A DNA stretch of 64,000 nucleotides from Patiria miniata (Eukaryota; Echinodermata; Asteroidea; Valvatida; Asterinidae): NCBI RefSeq assembly GCF_015706575.1, contig NW_024037068.1, positions 744,001 to 808,000 of the forward strand, written 5' to 3'. Within the stretch, counting starts at the first letter, position 1. Every line of letters begins with the position of its first letter. The translations under genes and the position numbers were made by a program. Shown one piece after another: positions 48,701 through 59,200 of this stretch. Under the pieces are notes generated by a model. It saw nothing but the letters and a program-made list of their open reading frames with translations, searched no databases and had not been told where the DNA came from.

Positions 48701-51700
48701 TGAGACCTTATGATCCGAGTCAGCTATGCAAGCCTTGTCTTGTTTGTATCTGATAATAGCATGAATGTAGCTTTTTGCTAGACCTGACGGGTCAGCCTAT
48801 TGTCCTTTGACTGATTGTCCGTCTGACTCCCCGAGTCCCAGACTGACTGACTGAATGACTAAATGACACACTGACTTAGTCCCTAATTGACCGACAGATT
48901 GACTGACCAAGTTACTATTAAATATTGTCCTTAAGTGAGACCTGATGATCCAAGTCAACTATGCAAGCCCTGTCTTGTTTGTATCTGATAATAGTATGAA
49001 TGCAGAACAACCTGTTAAGATCAATTTCGAAAACAGAAAGTGACATTGTGATGGCATTTTGCGTTTCAGGGTTGGTGGAGTTCGCCTTGGTTCGGTGGAG
49101 GTCAGGGGTCAGCAGCCGATGGTGTCAACTTCAGTGCCTCTGGTAACATGGACGAGGAGGTAAGCAATGATCATAATTAAAGGGGGTGGTAGCTCGAGGT
49201 TCACTTGGAGGTTCTACGAGGTTTCACATGGTACCTCAGGGTACGGGTTCAACCTCGTGTTACCGAACTCTTAAAATTTTGGATTCTTTCCTAATGCTAG
49301 AGTTTCTCATACTTTTTCATTGGATTATCTTGAATATTGTGATGAAGGTATGACAAGTCACATTCCAAGACATCGCAAATCCATCACCAGTCAGTTGCAA
49401 ATGCTTCACAGGTTAATCACAAGCTCCATCACAAGACCATTCTCCAGTTTAGTGACAAGCTATTTAGATGACATTGTGGCAGAGACAATGTTTGTTCCCT
49501 GTTACTTGTTACCCCACCTGTGACTCGACTCATGAATGTCTTCCGATCGCCTTGATTACAAATCTAGTAATCAGTGCTGTTGTTTCTGTATTGGATACTT
49601 AGGCAGTAAAGCACATTGTCCTGAGTGCCTTGCACATATACAGCGCCGACAAGACTGGCATGGTGGACTACGCATTGGAGTCAGCCGGAGGGAGCGTCAT
49701 CAGCACTCGATGCTCAGAGACTCACCACTCCAAGACTGCACTACTCAGTATCTTTGGTATACCTCTGTGGTACTTGGCCAACTCGCCACGCACAGTCATA
49801 CAGGTAAGTTACAGTTATCTTTTGTGGAGTTTGAGTTGCTATTTTGTGCTTTCTCCGTTGGTAGTTCTGCTTGGTACTTACCTGTATCCTTTGCACTTAA
49901 AGGGTATCAGGTGAAGTAACAGTGGCTGGCTGGACCTGCCACTCTTGATATAATCTACCACAAGCTCCAAGTGGATAGTGAAGGATCTGAGAGGGTGGTG
50001 TCGAGAACATGTTTTTTAACTGCTGCGTGATATGAAATGTCTTTGACACTGTGTTGGAGGTGATTTACAGAAATGGAATAAGCATCTACTGGGTTGGAAT
50101 TGGTTCTGCAACATAAACATAAGCATGAGACCATCTACATTTCTATTTGTGGTCAACGATGACTTTTCGTCAATAGACTCTCCAGGTTTTCAGGTCAACT
50201 GATTTTCTTTTCTTCTTCTTTTTTGTTTTGCGTTTAGCCTGATGTTCAGCCAGGTAACTGCTGGGCCTTCAAGGGTACCCAGGGCTACATGGTCATCCAG
50301 CTGGCAGGTATCATCAAACCCAGCGCCTTCTCCATGGAACACATCCCCAAATCGCTCTCCCCAACAGGGACCATAGAGAGTGCCCCCAAGGAGTTCAGTG
50401 TCTGGGTAAGATTTGGAGACAGTTGAGTTGGGGAGAGAATGGCCATCCGGCCTTTTAAACACTATCATTTTGCCTACCCACGTTGAAATCAACACAGGCC
50501 TACCTTGAGATATACAAGGCCAGGTTGAACATGGGTTGATAAGGCATACCGTTCATATTACTCTAGATCCTCTCAGCCCTGGTCCAGATCAGGGCCGGTT
50601 TCTGGACCCGTTTCAAGTACTACGAAAAAAAAATACTTTCAGAATGTTGATATTGCGCTGGAGACTGTGGTAGAAGGCGCATGCTGGGGCTGAAAGCTTC
50701 TGAAGGAATGCAAGATCACCCCTGATGTCATTGCACACCACCTCGATCGTGTGTTGCGCCAAACGATCAAGGAGGTGTGCGATGACATCAGGGATGATCC
50801 TGCATTCCTTTAGAAGCTTTCAGCCCCATCATGCACCTCCTGCCACCGTTTCTAGCGCTGTAGCGGCATTGGAGGACGCCAATTAAAATTGGCAGATTCT
50901 GAAAGTATTTTTTCGTATCCTGTTTAAATCCTATCCTCTTGGACAAAGCTGATGGAAGTCACTTCATAAAATTTGTCATGCCTTATTTACATGATCTGAA
51001 ATTTTGGTTTAATGCCATAGTAAACAGAGTTATTTAGCATCAAAAGTAGGACGTCTTTTTTTGACACGTGGTAGAAGCTATGTTGGATTCTTAATAGTGT
51101 GAAAAGGGTTCCTGAAATTTGGAGGTGTAACCTGCAACCTACACAGAGATTTTGGAGTGTGATAGGACCTAATTATGGGGGTTTTTTTTTTGGTTAATGG
51201 ATTTAGGGTCTACAGGATGAAGATGAAACTGAAGGTGTGCTGCTAGGGGAGTACGTCTATGATCAAGATGGTTCACCGCTGCAGTTCTTCCCTATTGTGG
51301 TAACATTCAACTTTGATATTTTGTCACATGAATACTATATTACATTAACCCCAACTCTCTACTGTCTTTTACTAAGCACTGAACCAAGTCCGCCAAAATC
51401 CATCAATCACACTGCTTTGCTTTTAGGCCTCCAGGCCTAAGGCCATCATACTCCATCAATATTTAGTCAAGCCAGGCCTGCAGGACCATGTCCCCAAAAT
51501 CCACTAAAAATGGGGGGATGGATTTTGATAAGAGTTGGGGAGGTTAGGGTTAATGAGATATGCACTTGCGAAACCTCTCAACCATGCCATCAGACTTGCA
51601 GTTGTAAGCAGTCATTTTGGTTCTTGACACCCCTAATACTCTGAACATCTTTCTAAAAACTTGGGACTGAAGGCCTCGGTGCAATTTTTGGTGGCACTCC

Positions 51701-52037
51701 AAACCAGCAGATGAACTCTTGCACCGAGTGCTAGTCTTGGCAGTGACATCTGGTGAAACTGAAGATCCTTGATTTGAATTTCATGATCAGTCCTGAACTG
51801 TTGCATCTAAAAAAAGGCAAAGACAGAAACACACTACAGATCGAGACATTAACAAGTCACGGATGATTTACATCGTGGTTACCTGTAAATTCCGTCTTTT
51901 GTATCAATTTTTTTTTATAGAGAGATGATGTTGAACCCATACCGGCTGTCGAGCTGAAGATCCACAGCAACCATGGCAACTTGGAGTACACATGCCTGTA
52001 CCGCTTCCGCGTGCACGGCACCTTGGATCGACGGTAG
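36728..52037 (+). CDS. SUN-domain (SUN1/SUN2-like) LINC-complex protein with giant lumenal coiled coil
   Basis: The exons in one continuous frame are 36728-36781, 37741-37770, 39138-39338, 40058-40332, 41200-41232, 41764-42057, 42613-42712, 43290-43453, 44047-44108, 44639-44881, 45431-47649, 48353-48470, 49070-49159, 49603-49803, 50238-50405, 51207-51299 and 51921-52037 (TAG). The first in-frame Met is at 39187 (MSRVSRGS, like MSRR in vertebrate SUN1/2), giving 1442 residues. The frame is also open through the two earlier exons, so the start may lie upstream. Layout: Ser/Arg-rich nucleoplasmic head, His-rich cluster (178-192), hydrophobic segments (196-218, 258-283, 327-353), coiled coil (440-1180), SUN domain (1250-1440). 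It would sit in the inner nuclear membrane and bind KASH proteins in the perinuclear space. The donor of exon 44047-44108 (GTTGGT) is weak. Confidence 0.93.
36886..37261 (+). mobile_element. tRNA-derived SINE family B with conserved central domain
   Basis: An A-box-like TGGTCCAGTGGTTACGGTG and a B box GGGTTCGAATCC are followed by AACATGGTGCTTGTGCTCTT, TTTGTCCTTCGGATGGGACA and the tail GGTGCTATATAAATACGGTT. The GCTATATAAATxCGGT tail resembles the 3' end of LINE-mobilised SINEs. Confidence 0.8.
37262..37545 (+). mobile_element. tRNA-derived SINE family A copy next to a family B copy
   Basis: Starts in a body-type segment (GCGTCAGTGAAACC, CCATTTCCATCTTA), then has a tRNA-like head (GCGAACTCGGTGGTCGAGCG, GTTAGTTCGAGTCCCACCCG) and the AACACTGAGTACAGTG body. 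The order shows that this family, too, was in a head-to-tail arrangement here. Confidence 0.75.
38140..38245. repeat. TACATG-type microsatellite
   Basis: Repeated CATGTACATGTA and GTGCATACTACATGTACATG motifs fill about 105 bp of a SUN intron. Confidence 0.85.
38385..38850. mobile_element. hAT-like nonautonomous element with ATTCGAATA-rich ends
   Basis: The left part (GGACTGTCC, TAGTATTCGATTACTCGAAA) and the right part (ATTCAAATATTCAAATATAC, TATTAGGGACAGACC) form imperfect inverted ends rich in TTCGAATA/CAAATATT. The boundaries are approximate and no clear target-site duplication was found. Confidence 0.45.
38900..39081 (+). mobile_element. MITE with TTGTAGTCGAGTCCATCACA ends, copy 1
   Basis: The left end TTGTAGTCGAGTCCATCACA and the right end (reverse complement TTGCAGTCGGGTCCATCACA) are inverted over about 25 bp. 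The body contains ACAGTGGATGAACAATAACA. It lies 56 bp before a SUN exon. Relatives are at 63141 and, degenerate, 49330-49535. Confidence 0.85.
39138..40332 (+). CDS. SUN exons 3-4: Ser/Arg-rich nucleoplasmic head
   Basis: 39138-39338 encodes [20 protein letters not shown] and [10 protein letters not shown], basic Ser/Arg stretches like the head of SUN1/SUN2 that meets lamins and chromatin. 40058-40332 encodes a tandem [15 protein letters not shown] run made by repeats of the 12-mer GAAAGCCACAGC, then a low-complexity Ser/Ala/Arg region. Met at 39187 is the preferred start. Confidence 0.88.
39339..41199. other. SUN introns 3 and 4
   Basis: Apart from exon 40058-40332, no bounded repeat or RNA gene was recognised. 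The sequence is AT-rich with A/T homopolymers. Confidence 0.5.
41275..41545 (-). mobile_element. tRNA-derived SINE family B, minus strand, with TAA-repeat tail
   Basis: Read on the minus strand: TGTGGTCCAATGGTTATGG (A box), GTGGGTTCGAACCCTG (B box), AACATGGTGCTTGTGTTCTT, GGCAAGACACTTTACTAC, then GTCTCATGGCCTGATGAA and a (TTA)n tail at the 41275-41292 end. It lies in the intron before SUN exon 6. Confidence 0.85.
41764..44108 (+). CDS. SUN exons 6-9: His cluster and membrane segments
   Basis: 41764-42057 encodes a [15 protein letters not shown] cluster immediately before [20 protein letters not shown]. 42613-42712 encodes a second hydrophobic segment with the WWLIYT end. 43290-43453 and 44047-44108 encode [20 protein letters not shown] and [15 protein letters not shown], probably the true transmembrane helix with a basic nucleoplasmic edge. 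SUN1 likewise has several hydrophobic segments, of which the last crosses the membrane. Confidence 0.85.
42090..42340 (+). mobile_element. hAT-like repeat end (CAGTGGCGCACCCAGG), truncated
   Basis: The left terminus CAGTGGCGCACCCAGGATTT has the CAGTGGC start common to hAT-family ends and is followed by a G-rich block. The right terminus was not found; the sequence runs into C-rich and A-rich tracts and then the repeat at 42350. Confidence 0.55.
42350..42513 (+). mobile_element. Partial copy of the TTAA-flanked MITE at 34679
   Basis: GAGTCAAAGCATATATATCT, ACAGTCCCAGCCAGTCAATC, GACTGAAAGGACTACTTG and the terminus ATAGGATGGTTAA align with the right half of 34679-35023. Confidence 0.7.
44120..44510. 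mobile_element. Foldback MITE related to DNA at about 10980-11110
   Basis: A hairpin (GGACTTTTCCATTTCACGAG against GATTGAATTGGAAAAGTCC) lies at about 44190-44235. The right part TTTGAACCCAACGCTGTAGT, TTTGGAACAGTACGCGCAAC resembles TTTGAACCCAGCTCTGTAGC at 11000. Its termini were not defined. Confidence 0.5.
45431..47649 (+). CDS. SUN exon 11: 739-codon uninterrupted coiled-coil exon
   Basis: The 2219-nt exon is rich in Leu, Gln, Glu, Ser and Asp in heptad-like spacing (for example [38 protein letters not shown]), with almost no Pro and no Cys. It forms most of the lumenal stalk. Its acceptor is TTTCTAG at 45430 and its donor GTGAGT at 47650, both strong, and the frame joins neighbours in phase. 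Human SUN1 and SUN2 have lumenal coiled coils of only a few hundred residues. Confidence 0.93.
47959..48186. mobile_element. MITE with 24-bp CAGGGCCC inverted ends in a SUN intron
   Basis: The left end CAGGGCCCAATTTCTTGGCT plus CTGC and the right end (reverse complement CAGGGCCCGATTTCTTGGCT plus CTGC) differ at one position. It is 228 bp long. No matching direct repeat flanks it, so the insertion is old or the locus has been altered. Confidence 0.82.
48536..49007 (+). repeat. 235-bp tandem duplication in a SUN intron
   Basis: Two head-to-tail copies (48536-48770 and 48771-49007) both begin with CTAGACCTGACGGGTCAGCC and include TGACTAAATGACACACTGAC and GTCTTGTTTGTATCTGATAA. They differ by scattered substitutions only. 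Each holds an ACTGACTG-type simple repeat. Confidence 0.92.
49603..52037 (+). CDS. SUN exons 14-17: C-terminal SUN domain
   Basis: The exons encode [20 protein letters not shown] and [20 protein letters not shown], then [77 protein letters not shown] and finally [12 protein letters not shown]. These are the canonical SUN-domain blocks, including the KASH-lid region and the C-terminal Tyr that helps bind the KASH peptide. DKTGMVD resembles SUN1 most. The acceptor at 49601-49602 (ACTTAG) is preferred over the AG four bases later because only it keeps the frame. Confidence 0.97.
50621..50917. mobile_element. Long palindromic element in a SUN intron
   Basis: The ends TACGAAAAAA(AA)TACTTTC and GAAAGTATTTTTTCGTA are inverted. 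The interior arms (GGGGCTGAAAGCTTCTGAAG, GATGTCATTGCACACC against GGTGTGCGATGACATC, TTAGAAGCTTTCAGCCCC) pair over most of the length around a GATCGT/ACGATC centre. Confidence 0.82.
51345..51553. mobile_element. Small TTAA-flanked (piggyBac-like) element
   Basis: TTAACCCCAACTCT on the left and AGAGTTGGGGAGGTTAGGGT (then TAA) on the right form inverted ends bounded by TTAA. The interior CCGCCAAAATCCATCAATCA and GATGGATTTTGATAAG relates it to 35928-36650. Confidence 0.65.
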
Positions 52038-52304
52038 CAAATCACCCACGCTGGCAGATTCTCTAAAGGTATGTCCAATCTGGGCTGCCGTTAAGGATGC
52101 ACAATAGCGCCCTCTAGTGACAACAGAGCACTGGCGGCGTTAAAAAGATTACTGTACAAGTGCATGGGAGCTAAGCTCTGGCCAGTCTCGGGCCAGTTTA
52201 GTTGCTTAGTGGAGGTACTTCAAATTTATGTGCTAAGCCAGGCCCTGCGAATTTATGTGCTAAGCCAGGTCCAGTGGAGGATCAGTGCTGGACCAGTCAC
52301 ATGC

Positions 52305-52310
52305 AATAAA
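52305..52310 (+). terminator. Candidate poly(A) signal of the SUN gene
   Basis: AATAAA lies 268 bp after the SUN stop codon. A second candidate, ATTAAA, is at 55827-55832 near the end of the convergent spacer. Which is used cannot be told from sequence. Confidence 0.35.
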
Positions 52311-52539
52311 CATCACGTGATATTTTCACTGTTAATAGGTTTTTGCTGAGCGAATCTTGTTTTGTGCTTTGCAGCTATATGGAGTTACCTTGCCTACCAG
52401 TTTGTAAAACAAGAGAGTTGGTTAAAATGTCGGAGACATTACTAAAAAAATTATTTCTTTTTTTACTGTCTACTTACATAGTTAAACAAAAATTGGTGAG
52501 GAAGAGAATGAATCACTGCAAAAAGCAAAATTAACAAAT

Positions 52540-55500
52540 ACGCACGGAAATCATTTGATAAAAAAAAACATCAGCCCCATTTTTGGAGCCGAGTTTGTTT
52601 TCCTTCGTACAATTATTGTGGAATCCCACCGGATTTTTTATAACGCCCATAAGGTGTGCCACAAATCGTGTACATATGTTTTTGTGAAAATGGTGTTGAA
52701 GATTAAAAGTATCACCATTTAAAAAAAAATAATGAAGTAACTATGACATTGGTTATTATGTAAAATAGAAAATGCGTAAGATTAAAAATGTAAATATTTG
52801 TTGTCCAATGCCAAGCATTGAATATGTTCTTCCACTATAGATTTATTAGAAGGTAGTGTGTGCTGGTGTTTTTTTGGGGGGGTTGTATTGGGAGTTGTGG
52901 GGCATTGGTAGTTTTTGTTTAATTGAACTTTATTAACTTAGAGCGTTCAAAGCAGTAGCATAGCCAAGAAGATGCAGAGTGCAACGGGCTAGAGATTTTA
53001 ACCACTTCGCGCCGGGATTGTTTTTGCTGAAAATTTTGATTTTCGTAGAAGCCAAAATTTCCCAGCCAAATTCTTATGTACAGCCAAACACCACAAATAC
53101 TGATTTGCAAGAGTCATTTCAACAGTATTTGTACGATATTTCTCGACGAAATCTCATATACTCCGGGTGTGCACTGAAGTGTAAACTGTACAACAATAGG
53201 CCGTGCACAACGGCCAATTCAAGATCAACACACAGTCCGCCTCCACAGACTTCACTTGTGTGAGTATAAGTGTACAAAGGCACGAGGGATTAGCGTGTTT
53301 AGACGTCACCCGGAGGCGAGTCGAGGCAATCTTGACGTCGTAACCCGTTGGCCATTCCTGTGTGTAAAAACAGCCAGTGCATGTTATCACGTCCCCCGAC
53401 ACAAACTGGCTAAAAGCAACATCAGGACCTTGATATAAGCAAATCAGGATGGCAAAAATGGATTAACAGGACAATTCCATTTAGCATGAGGCAAACAAAA
53501 TCTAGGATACACACCTGATTCAAAGTTGATTGTCGACAACTGAAATATGCCCTGGTTCGTCACTCACCTACTTACACATCGTCCATTGGCCGATATAAAT
53601 GGAATCAAGTACAATCCATACACAGGCGTCACAGAAAACAAAAACCACTGTGCGGTGTTCCAAGCTTACCTGTAGGTTTCAGGTGCAGTAGCATGGCCAA
53701 TTTACAAATGCAGATCTTTTCAGTTATTTTGGGGGGTCGTATTAAAGCTGTGATGGAGCTTTCTTAGTTTTGTTTCATCACAAGAAAAATGTTTATTTTT
53801 GTTTTTAGGTTGGTAACAGTAATTATTGGAGCCAGTGGGAATTTCCCTAACAATGCAAATACTCACTTTATTCTTTTGGTAGCGTGTTTTTAAAGTTTGA
53901 CAGAGACGCTGTTGTACAGATTTACTTAAAAAAAGGAAACAAATTGGACAGTTGTATCATACCTTTGTTTGGGAAGTATTGTATTGGTTATCTTTGCTGA
54001 GGCTTCACTAGCAAATAACTTCTGTCTTTTTTGGCAGCAAATGGGCATTTGAGTGATAAAGAATAGTGCGTTTGGATCCCCAGCTGAATGAAATTTAAAA
54101 ATATGCACAGACAAGTTCACTGTCTTTTCCTTGCATCAAATATGAGTATCAGTATATATCAGAATCACTGGTCCTGAATGATGCTAGTGTCATTTTCAAA
54201 CTGCATGTAAGCTATTTGTGGCCACACTGACTTGCCAAAAACTAATGTTTAATAGTAACATTATTATTCATCAGCAGTGTACATAATTCAATGCATGTCA
54301 CACAAGCCATAACAGTTTTTGTTTGTACGGTAAAGTAAAAGTAATATCATAACTACACTAGTGCAGATGAAGATGAGGTTTCCAAAAAAGTAGTTGATAT
54401 TTCAGTTGAAATATTTGAATTTGTGGTGCTGTTCAGTTCCTTTCATCTCCAAAGAAAATCAAGATTCAGTAGTTGGCAATACGAATATGCAACAGCGAAG
54501 GTTTCATATCTTATGGACAATCAATTGCATATATTTCCTAGTTTCAATTGAAACATTTATTTTAATTTTGATAACACCAAAAGTGATTGAAATATTTACA
54601 TTTATACCCATTACATGTTGCATTTTTAAAAGAAATTCCCTAATTTCCTGAAATTCATCACCATACCAGTGTCGAATGGCACATTCTGTGTAAGAAAATG
54701 AAGACATCCAGTCCCAGTGTATCAAGTTATGGTGCTGTGGCCCCGAAGCCATTAAAATCAACACAAAATTGTTGCGTCGGTGCAACAAGGTCGTAACTCG
54801 ATTCTGCAACAAAATCGTATCTCACACGAATGCGGTCCGTGCAACAAGGTCTATCTCGCGTATCGTGACGTTCGTTGACTCTGTGCGTAGATCCGGGTTA
54901 TGTAATATGTAAGATACGACATTTAGACGTTGAAAACTTGCGTTTCACATACATGACGTCACACGCCATTTTAGGGAGATATAGGACCTTGTTGCACGGA
55001 CACGACAAAATGGGATATAGATTTTGATGGTTTTGGAGGGTTAAATATAATAGCACATGTAATTACAGACGGTAACAAAAAGGCAGACGCTTAATCAATC
55101 AGACATCTGAAATAATCCATTGAATGGTTTCAATAATTATTAAAATCAATGCTTATTGAAATATTAATTATATAAAAGATTGTATCTTCCCTCGTGAAAT
55201 ATAAGAACATTATGTTGGTAAATTTTGTTTAAAGCAGAAGAAGTGAAAGTGTTCAAAGTGAAATTTGCGACAGAATGTACTTCTGTATTAAAACAGTGCT
55301 TATTTGTTATATAATTTGGTGTGATTTTTCTTTGTACAAAGGTTACGGATTGTTTGTGGAATTGAGAAACTTAAGAATAGAATTTTCTAGAAATTATACG
55401 ATGTTGAAATTTATTTTGATTGTTTAATTTTGAAATATATTTTGTGATCAGAAAGCAAATAAGCGCTAAGTGTTGAATGGTATATAGTTTAGACTTCTAT

Positions 55501-56297
55501 TAGTGAAGGATTTAATTTTTGATGCACATTTGAGAAATGTAACTTACACACTTGTCGGATCTTAGAGAACAACTTCATTTCGTTAAAATTTATCTCCATA
55601 TGTGTATGCAATAGAGTTTAACAACCAAAGGTGACAGTAGTATGTAAGGGCTTTCTTTCATGACTAGTACAATCAGGCTTATTGGTAAGAATACAGAACT
55701 CAGCTTGCCTTATTAGTTATTTTGTCCATAAATGTGATACTCCTAGGTGCAGTATAGATGTAAATTAGAGGCTTTCTCCAAAGACATTGGCAAAGATCAA
55801 ACTTTTGTATGAGTTGTAAATAAGTTATTAAAGAAACATTTTGGGAGCATTTTTGAATAGTGGCCTAAAGTGTATTAGTCATTGCATTGCCTTTTTGTGT
55901 CTGATGTTCCTTCGCTCAAGCTAGCCAATTTTTTGGGATCAATTCGTAATTTGTCAATGAAAATTATGTCACTTGATAAAGACTTAATACAACTTATGCT
56001 GTGGTAAAGACTTGATACTCTATGCGGTATCTTGGTAAAATCTACGCATATTGAAATTGTTATGAGGGAATATATACAGTACATATATATTACTTTTGCA
56101 TGTAATTTACAAATATATCTTGCACAATACAACATCTCATAAGGGGAGACATTCCAACAATTCACATAACAGAATGCAAAATTTCACACCTGCCCCTTGA
56201 AATTTACCACTTGCATTCAAAGAGTAGTATACAACATGAAACAATGAGAAAAATGGCAACAATTTAACGAAAATCAACTTTGTGGAAATTGTGCTGT
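52540..56297. other. Convergent spacer between the SUN and DMC1 stop codons
   Basis: AT-rich DNA expected to hold the 3'UTRs of both genes. The only bounded element I recognise is the MITE at 54777-55008. No extra exon was supported. Confidence 0.55.
54777..55008 (-). mobile_element. MITE with GTGCAACAAGGTC ends, inverted copy of 20087
   Basis: The sequence begins TCGGTGCAACAAGGTCGTAA and ends CCTTGTTGCACGGACACGAC, giving inverted ends around GTGCAACAAGG. The interior GATCCGGGTTATG, CATACATGACGTCACACGCC and ATTTTAGGGAGATATAGG mirrors 20087-20272. Confidence 0.75.
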
Positions 56298-59200
56298 TTA
56301 CTCCTTTGCATCTACAACGCCGCCTCCTGAGATGGCAAACGTGGCTTCGTTCTCTGGCATGTCAGGGCTGAAAATAGGATTATTGGTTGTTAACAAAACA
56401 ACTTCCGATACAAAAAAAAATATGAGAGGTTATTATGTTGTTTCGAACGACCGCAAAGGTCAATCTGTGGACATAGTAATTTCTAACTGTTTTAGACTAG
56501 TGTTGTGCAAACTCGACCCGATACCGACTTTGGGACTGGTCAGTTTTGTCCATTTCAGTCGGGTCGGTTTCGGTTTTGTGATTTTTGGGTTGGGTCGGGT
56601 CGGTCAAGCCATTTTTGAAAAACCCAAAATAAAACAAAATAAACAAAAACCAAAAAGACCAGAAACAGTTCGGAAATTCACTCGGTGCAATATTTGTTGC
56701 GGAATCACTGTGTTGGGTATGACCAAAATGGTTTGGGGTCTAACACACACGGTCTATAACACACACGGCCCACCAGTAGGTCACATTGCGAGTACCGTAT
56801 GGGCTCCGTGCGCGAACAAAGAGGGCGCCCTTTTACCTAGCAACGACGTCCCATGGGCAGGACATTTAGCTGGTTGACGCGCACCGTTCCTTGTGTGTGA
56901 CGCACGTACACCAGGGGATTTGTACTATGTGCTAGCAGTGGCATGGTACGTACGGCCGCGTGTCACGGCAAAATTGCAGTCGGGCAAGATGGCGTCGGTC
57001 GGTCACCCCCAACTGTACTTTCTTTGCCGGTGAGGGGGTACTTGTGAACGGAGCAGATGGTATGATTCAGTTACTGAGGGAGACGATTTTCACATGACGC
57101 GGGTAAGTTCAGGCTCAAAAAGCAGACACAGTTGCCCACAAGCCAGATATTCAGGTTTTTTTCCGGGTCGGTATGGTTTCGGGTCAGTTTTCCTTGAATT
57201 TTTGTCGGCTTAGGTCGGGTCGGTTTGAAGGAGTTCTGTTCAGATTGGTTTTGATTTATATCTATAATGTTTCGGGTCGGTTTGGCATGATCAACCCACC
57301 CCGATGCACAGCACTGTTCCAGACCTCAAACTCTTCATGTACTTCAATCAAATCTTCAGAATAGTCTAGTTTGGTGCAACTCTGTAACGCAAGTCTGAAA
57401 TGGTTGAGTCAAATTTACATGTAGACTTGTATGAGCCTTATATTTTCTGTTTTGGAGTTAAAAGCACTTCTTGATCAACACTCTTATTAGCCCGCCCTGA
57501 AATACTGCTTTCTCACCTGTCATATATCTTGGCAATCCTGAGCTCTCCTCGTCCCTTTCTCAGACTCAGCCGTGTGGTGGAGGCATGGGCCAGGATGTGG
57601 CCTCCAATGGGCTTCTTGGGGTCAGCTTGGAAACTGAAACCATGATGAATTGTTGGCAACAGACTGATCCTTTAGGCCCTGTCTACTGTGCGCATGAAAA
57701 ACAACATGCGTGCATCTCCTATGCCATGCTGCATGTTCCAGACGCATGCATTGTATACATAAATGTGGGCATGTTGGACTTTTGTCGGATATCAATTATG
57801 ATTGAGATGATCAATACGTATGGGGCAAGGCCTAATAGATAGGTCCGTTTGTGTGGAAAAATTATTTTAAGGTTTTACTCCTTGGAAAGAACATTCACTA
57901 ATTACTCATATCACTGCTTCACTCACCTCATTGTTGCACCAGGATCGGCAGTCATCTGATTGGTCACAAACACAGCAACATTATACTCTGGTACCAATAA
58001 AATAAATATAACGTTAGTACACTGTGTTTTTGTTGTTGCAAGAATTGAAGCACCTAACTAGTTAAATCACAGATCCTCTACACAAGGATAAATGACTTCC
58101 CCAAATTTCTGGTTAGATGCATGATATGGCACTTGGGCGGAGTGTGTAGCGTGGCGAGACTCTGCGCACAACTGCAGTCTTTCAGTGGTCAAATTTCTGT
58201 CAGGATGCCAGCTGTCGGGGATCATGGTGCGTGCATTGTTCTACATGTTCTATCTGTTTTTCTTTGAGCGGACGCGGCATATCATGCATGTAGACAATCC
58301 GTTCCGTACATTTTGTACACAAGCTGGGATGAGTCTTTTATCCTTGTGTAGAGGATCCGTGGTTAAATTGAGTTGTTGAAAACTCAACTGAAGTTTTTCA
58401 TAGAATACCTGTTTTAAAAATGATGAGTTCTGTCAAAAATATAAAAGAAAATCTGGTTATCTGTTCAAGATCAGTTTTTTGTGAATATTGTCGAACTATA
58501 GGTCGTACAATCTTCCCAATTTGAGTTTTGTGGGTAACAAAGGAGGAAAAACGGACATATTGCCTGTAAATGTTTAGGGTAATGCATTTCTAGCACAAAT
58601 ACGTAAACCTCTGTATCCCGACCATTTTTTTTTTACCAGAATGTATGTTCTGGTATGTACCAGTCTTTACACATTTCCCCTCCTCTTTCCTAGTCTATGT
58701 AATAGACTCTGGCCCTGGCGAAGCCGTTCATGGTCTATGATGTGTAAGTATATTCAACAATTAATTATGCAAATATGTAATTATTAGACTGCGTATGACC
58801 TCAAGAAACTGACCAATCAGCGGGCACCTTATATGCGTGTAATGCGACCTCCGTCCCCGCTTGCGTAAACATCACACCCACGATGAGTAGCATTTTTGTA
58901 CAGGTTAATTGTTGTATTACAAAAACGTTTCCTTCCCTCCCTACATATACCGCCGACCATAGTTTCTGCTACTGACCTTCAGATATCTTCTGCAGCTTGG
59001 ACAGCATCTGTGCCAGTTTCTGCTGCCTGTCTGCCAGCTCCCCTCGGCCGCTGAAGTCCACTCTGAACAGGGCCATGATGGAGTCCACAATCTACAATGA
59101 AATTAAGCACAAATAATGTACAGCATGTACCTTTAGCTCTATACATAAAAACCAATGAGCTCTATGCTCACAGAAGCTGATGCACCAGCTGATGCATCTG

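Noticed and set aside
49599-49602. Acceptor at the AG of GGCAG (49607) for the first SUN-domain exon
   Set aside because: It would begin with TAA in the incoming phase; the AG at 49601-49602 four bases upstream gives GCAGTAAAGCAC in frame and the expected SUN protein.
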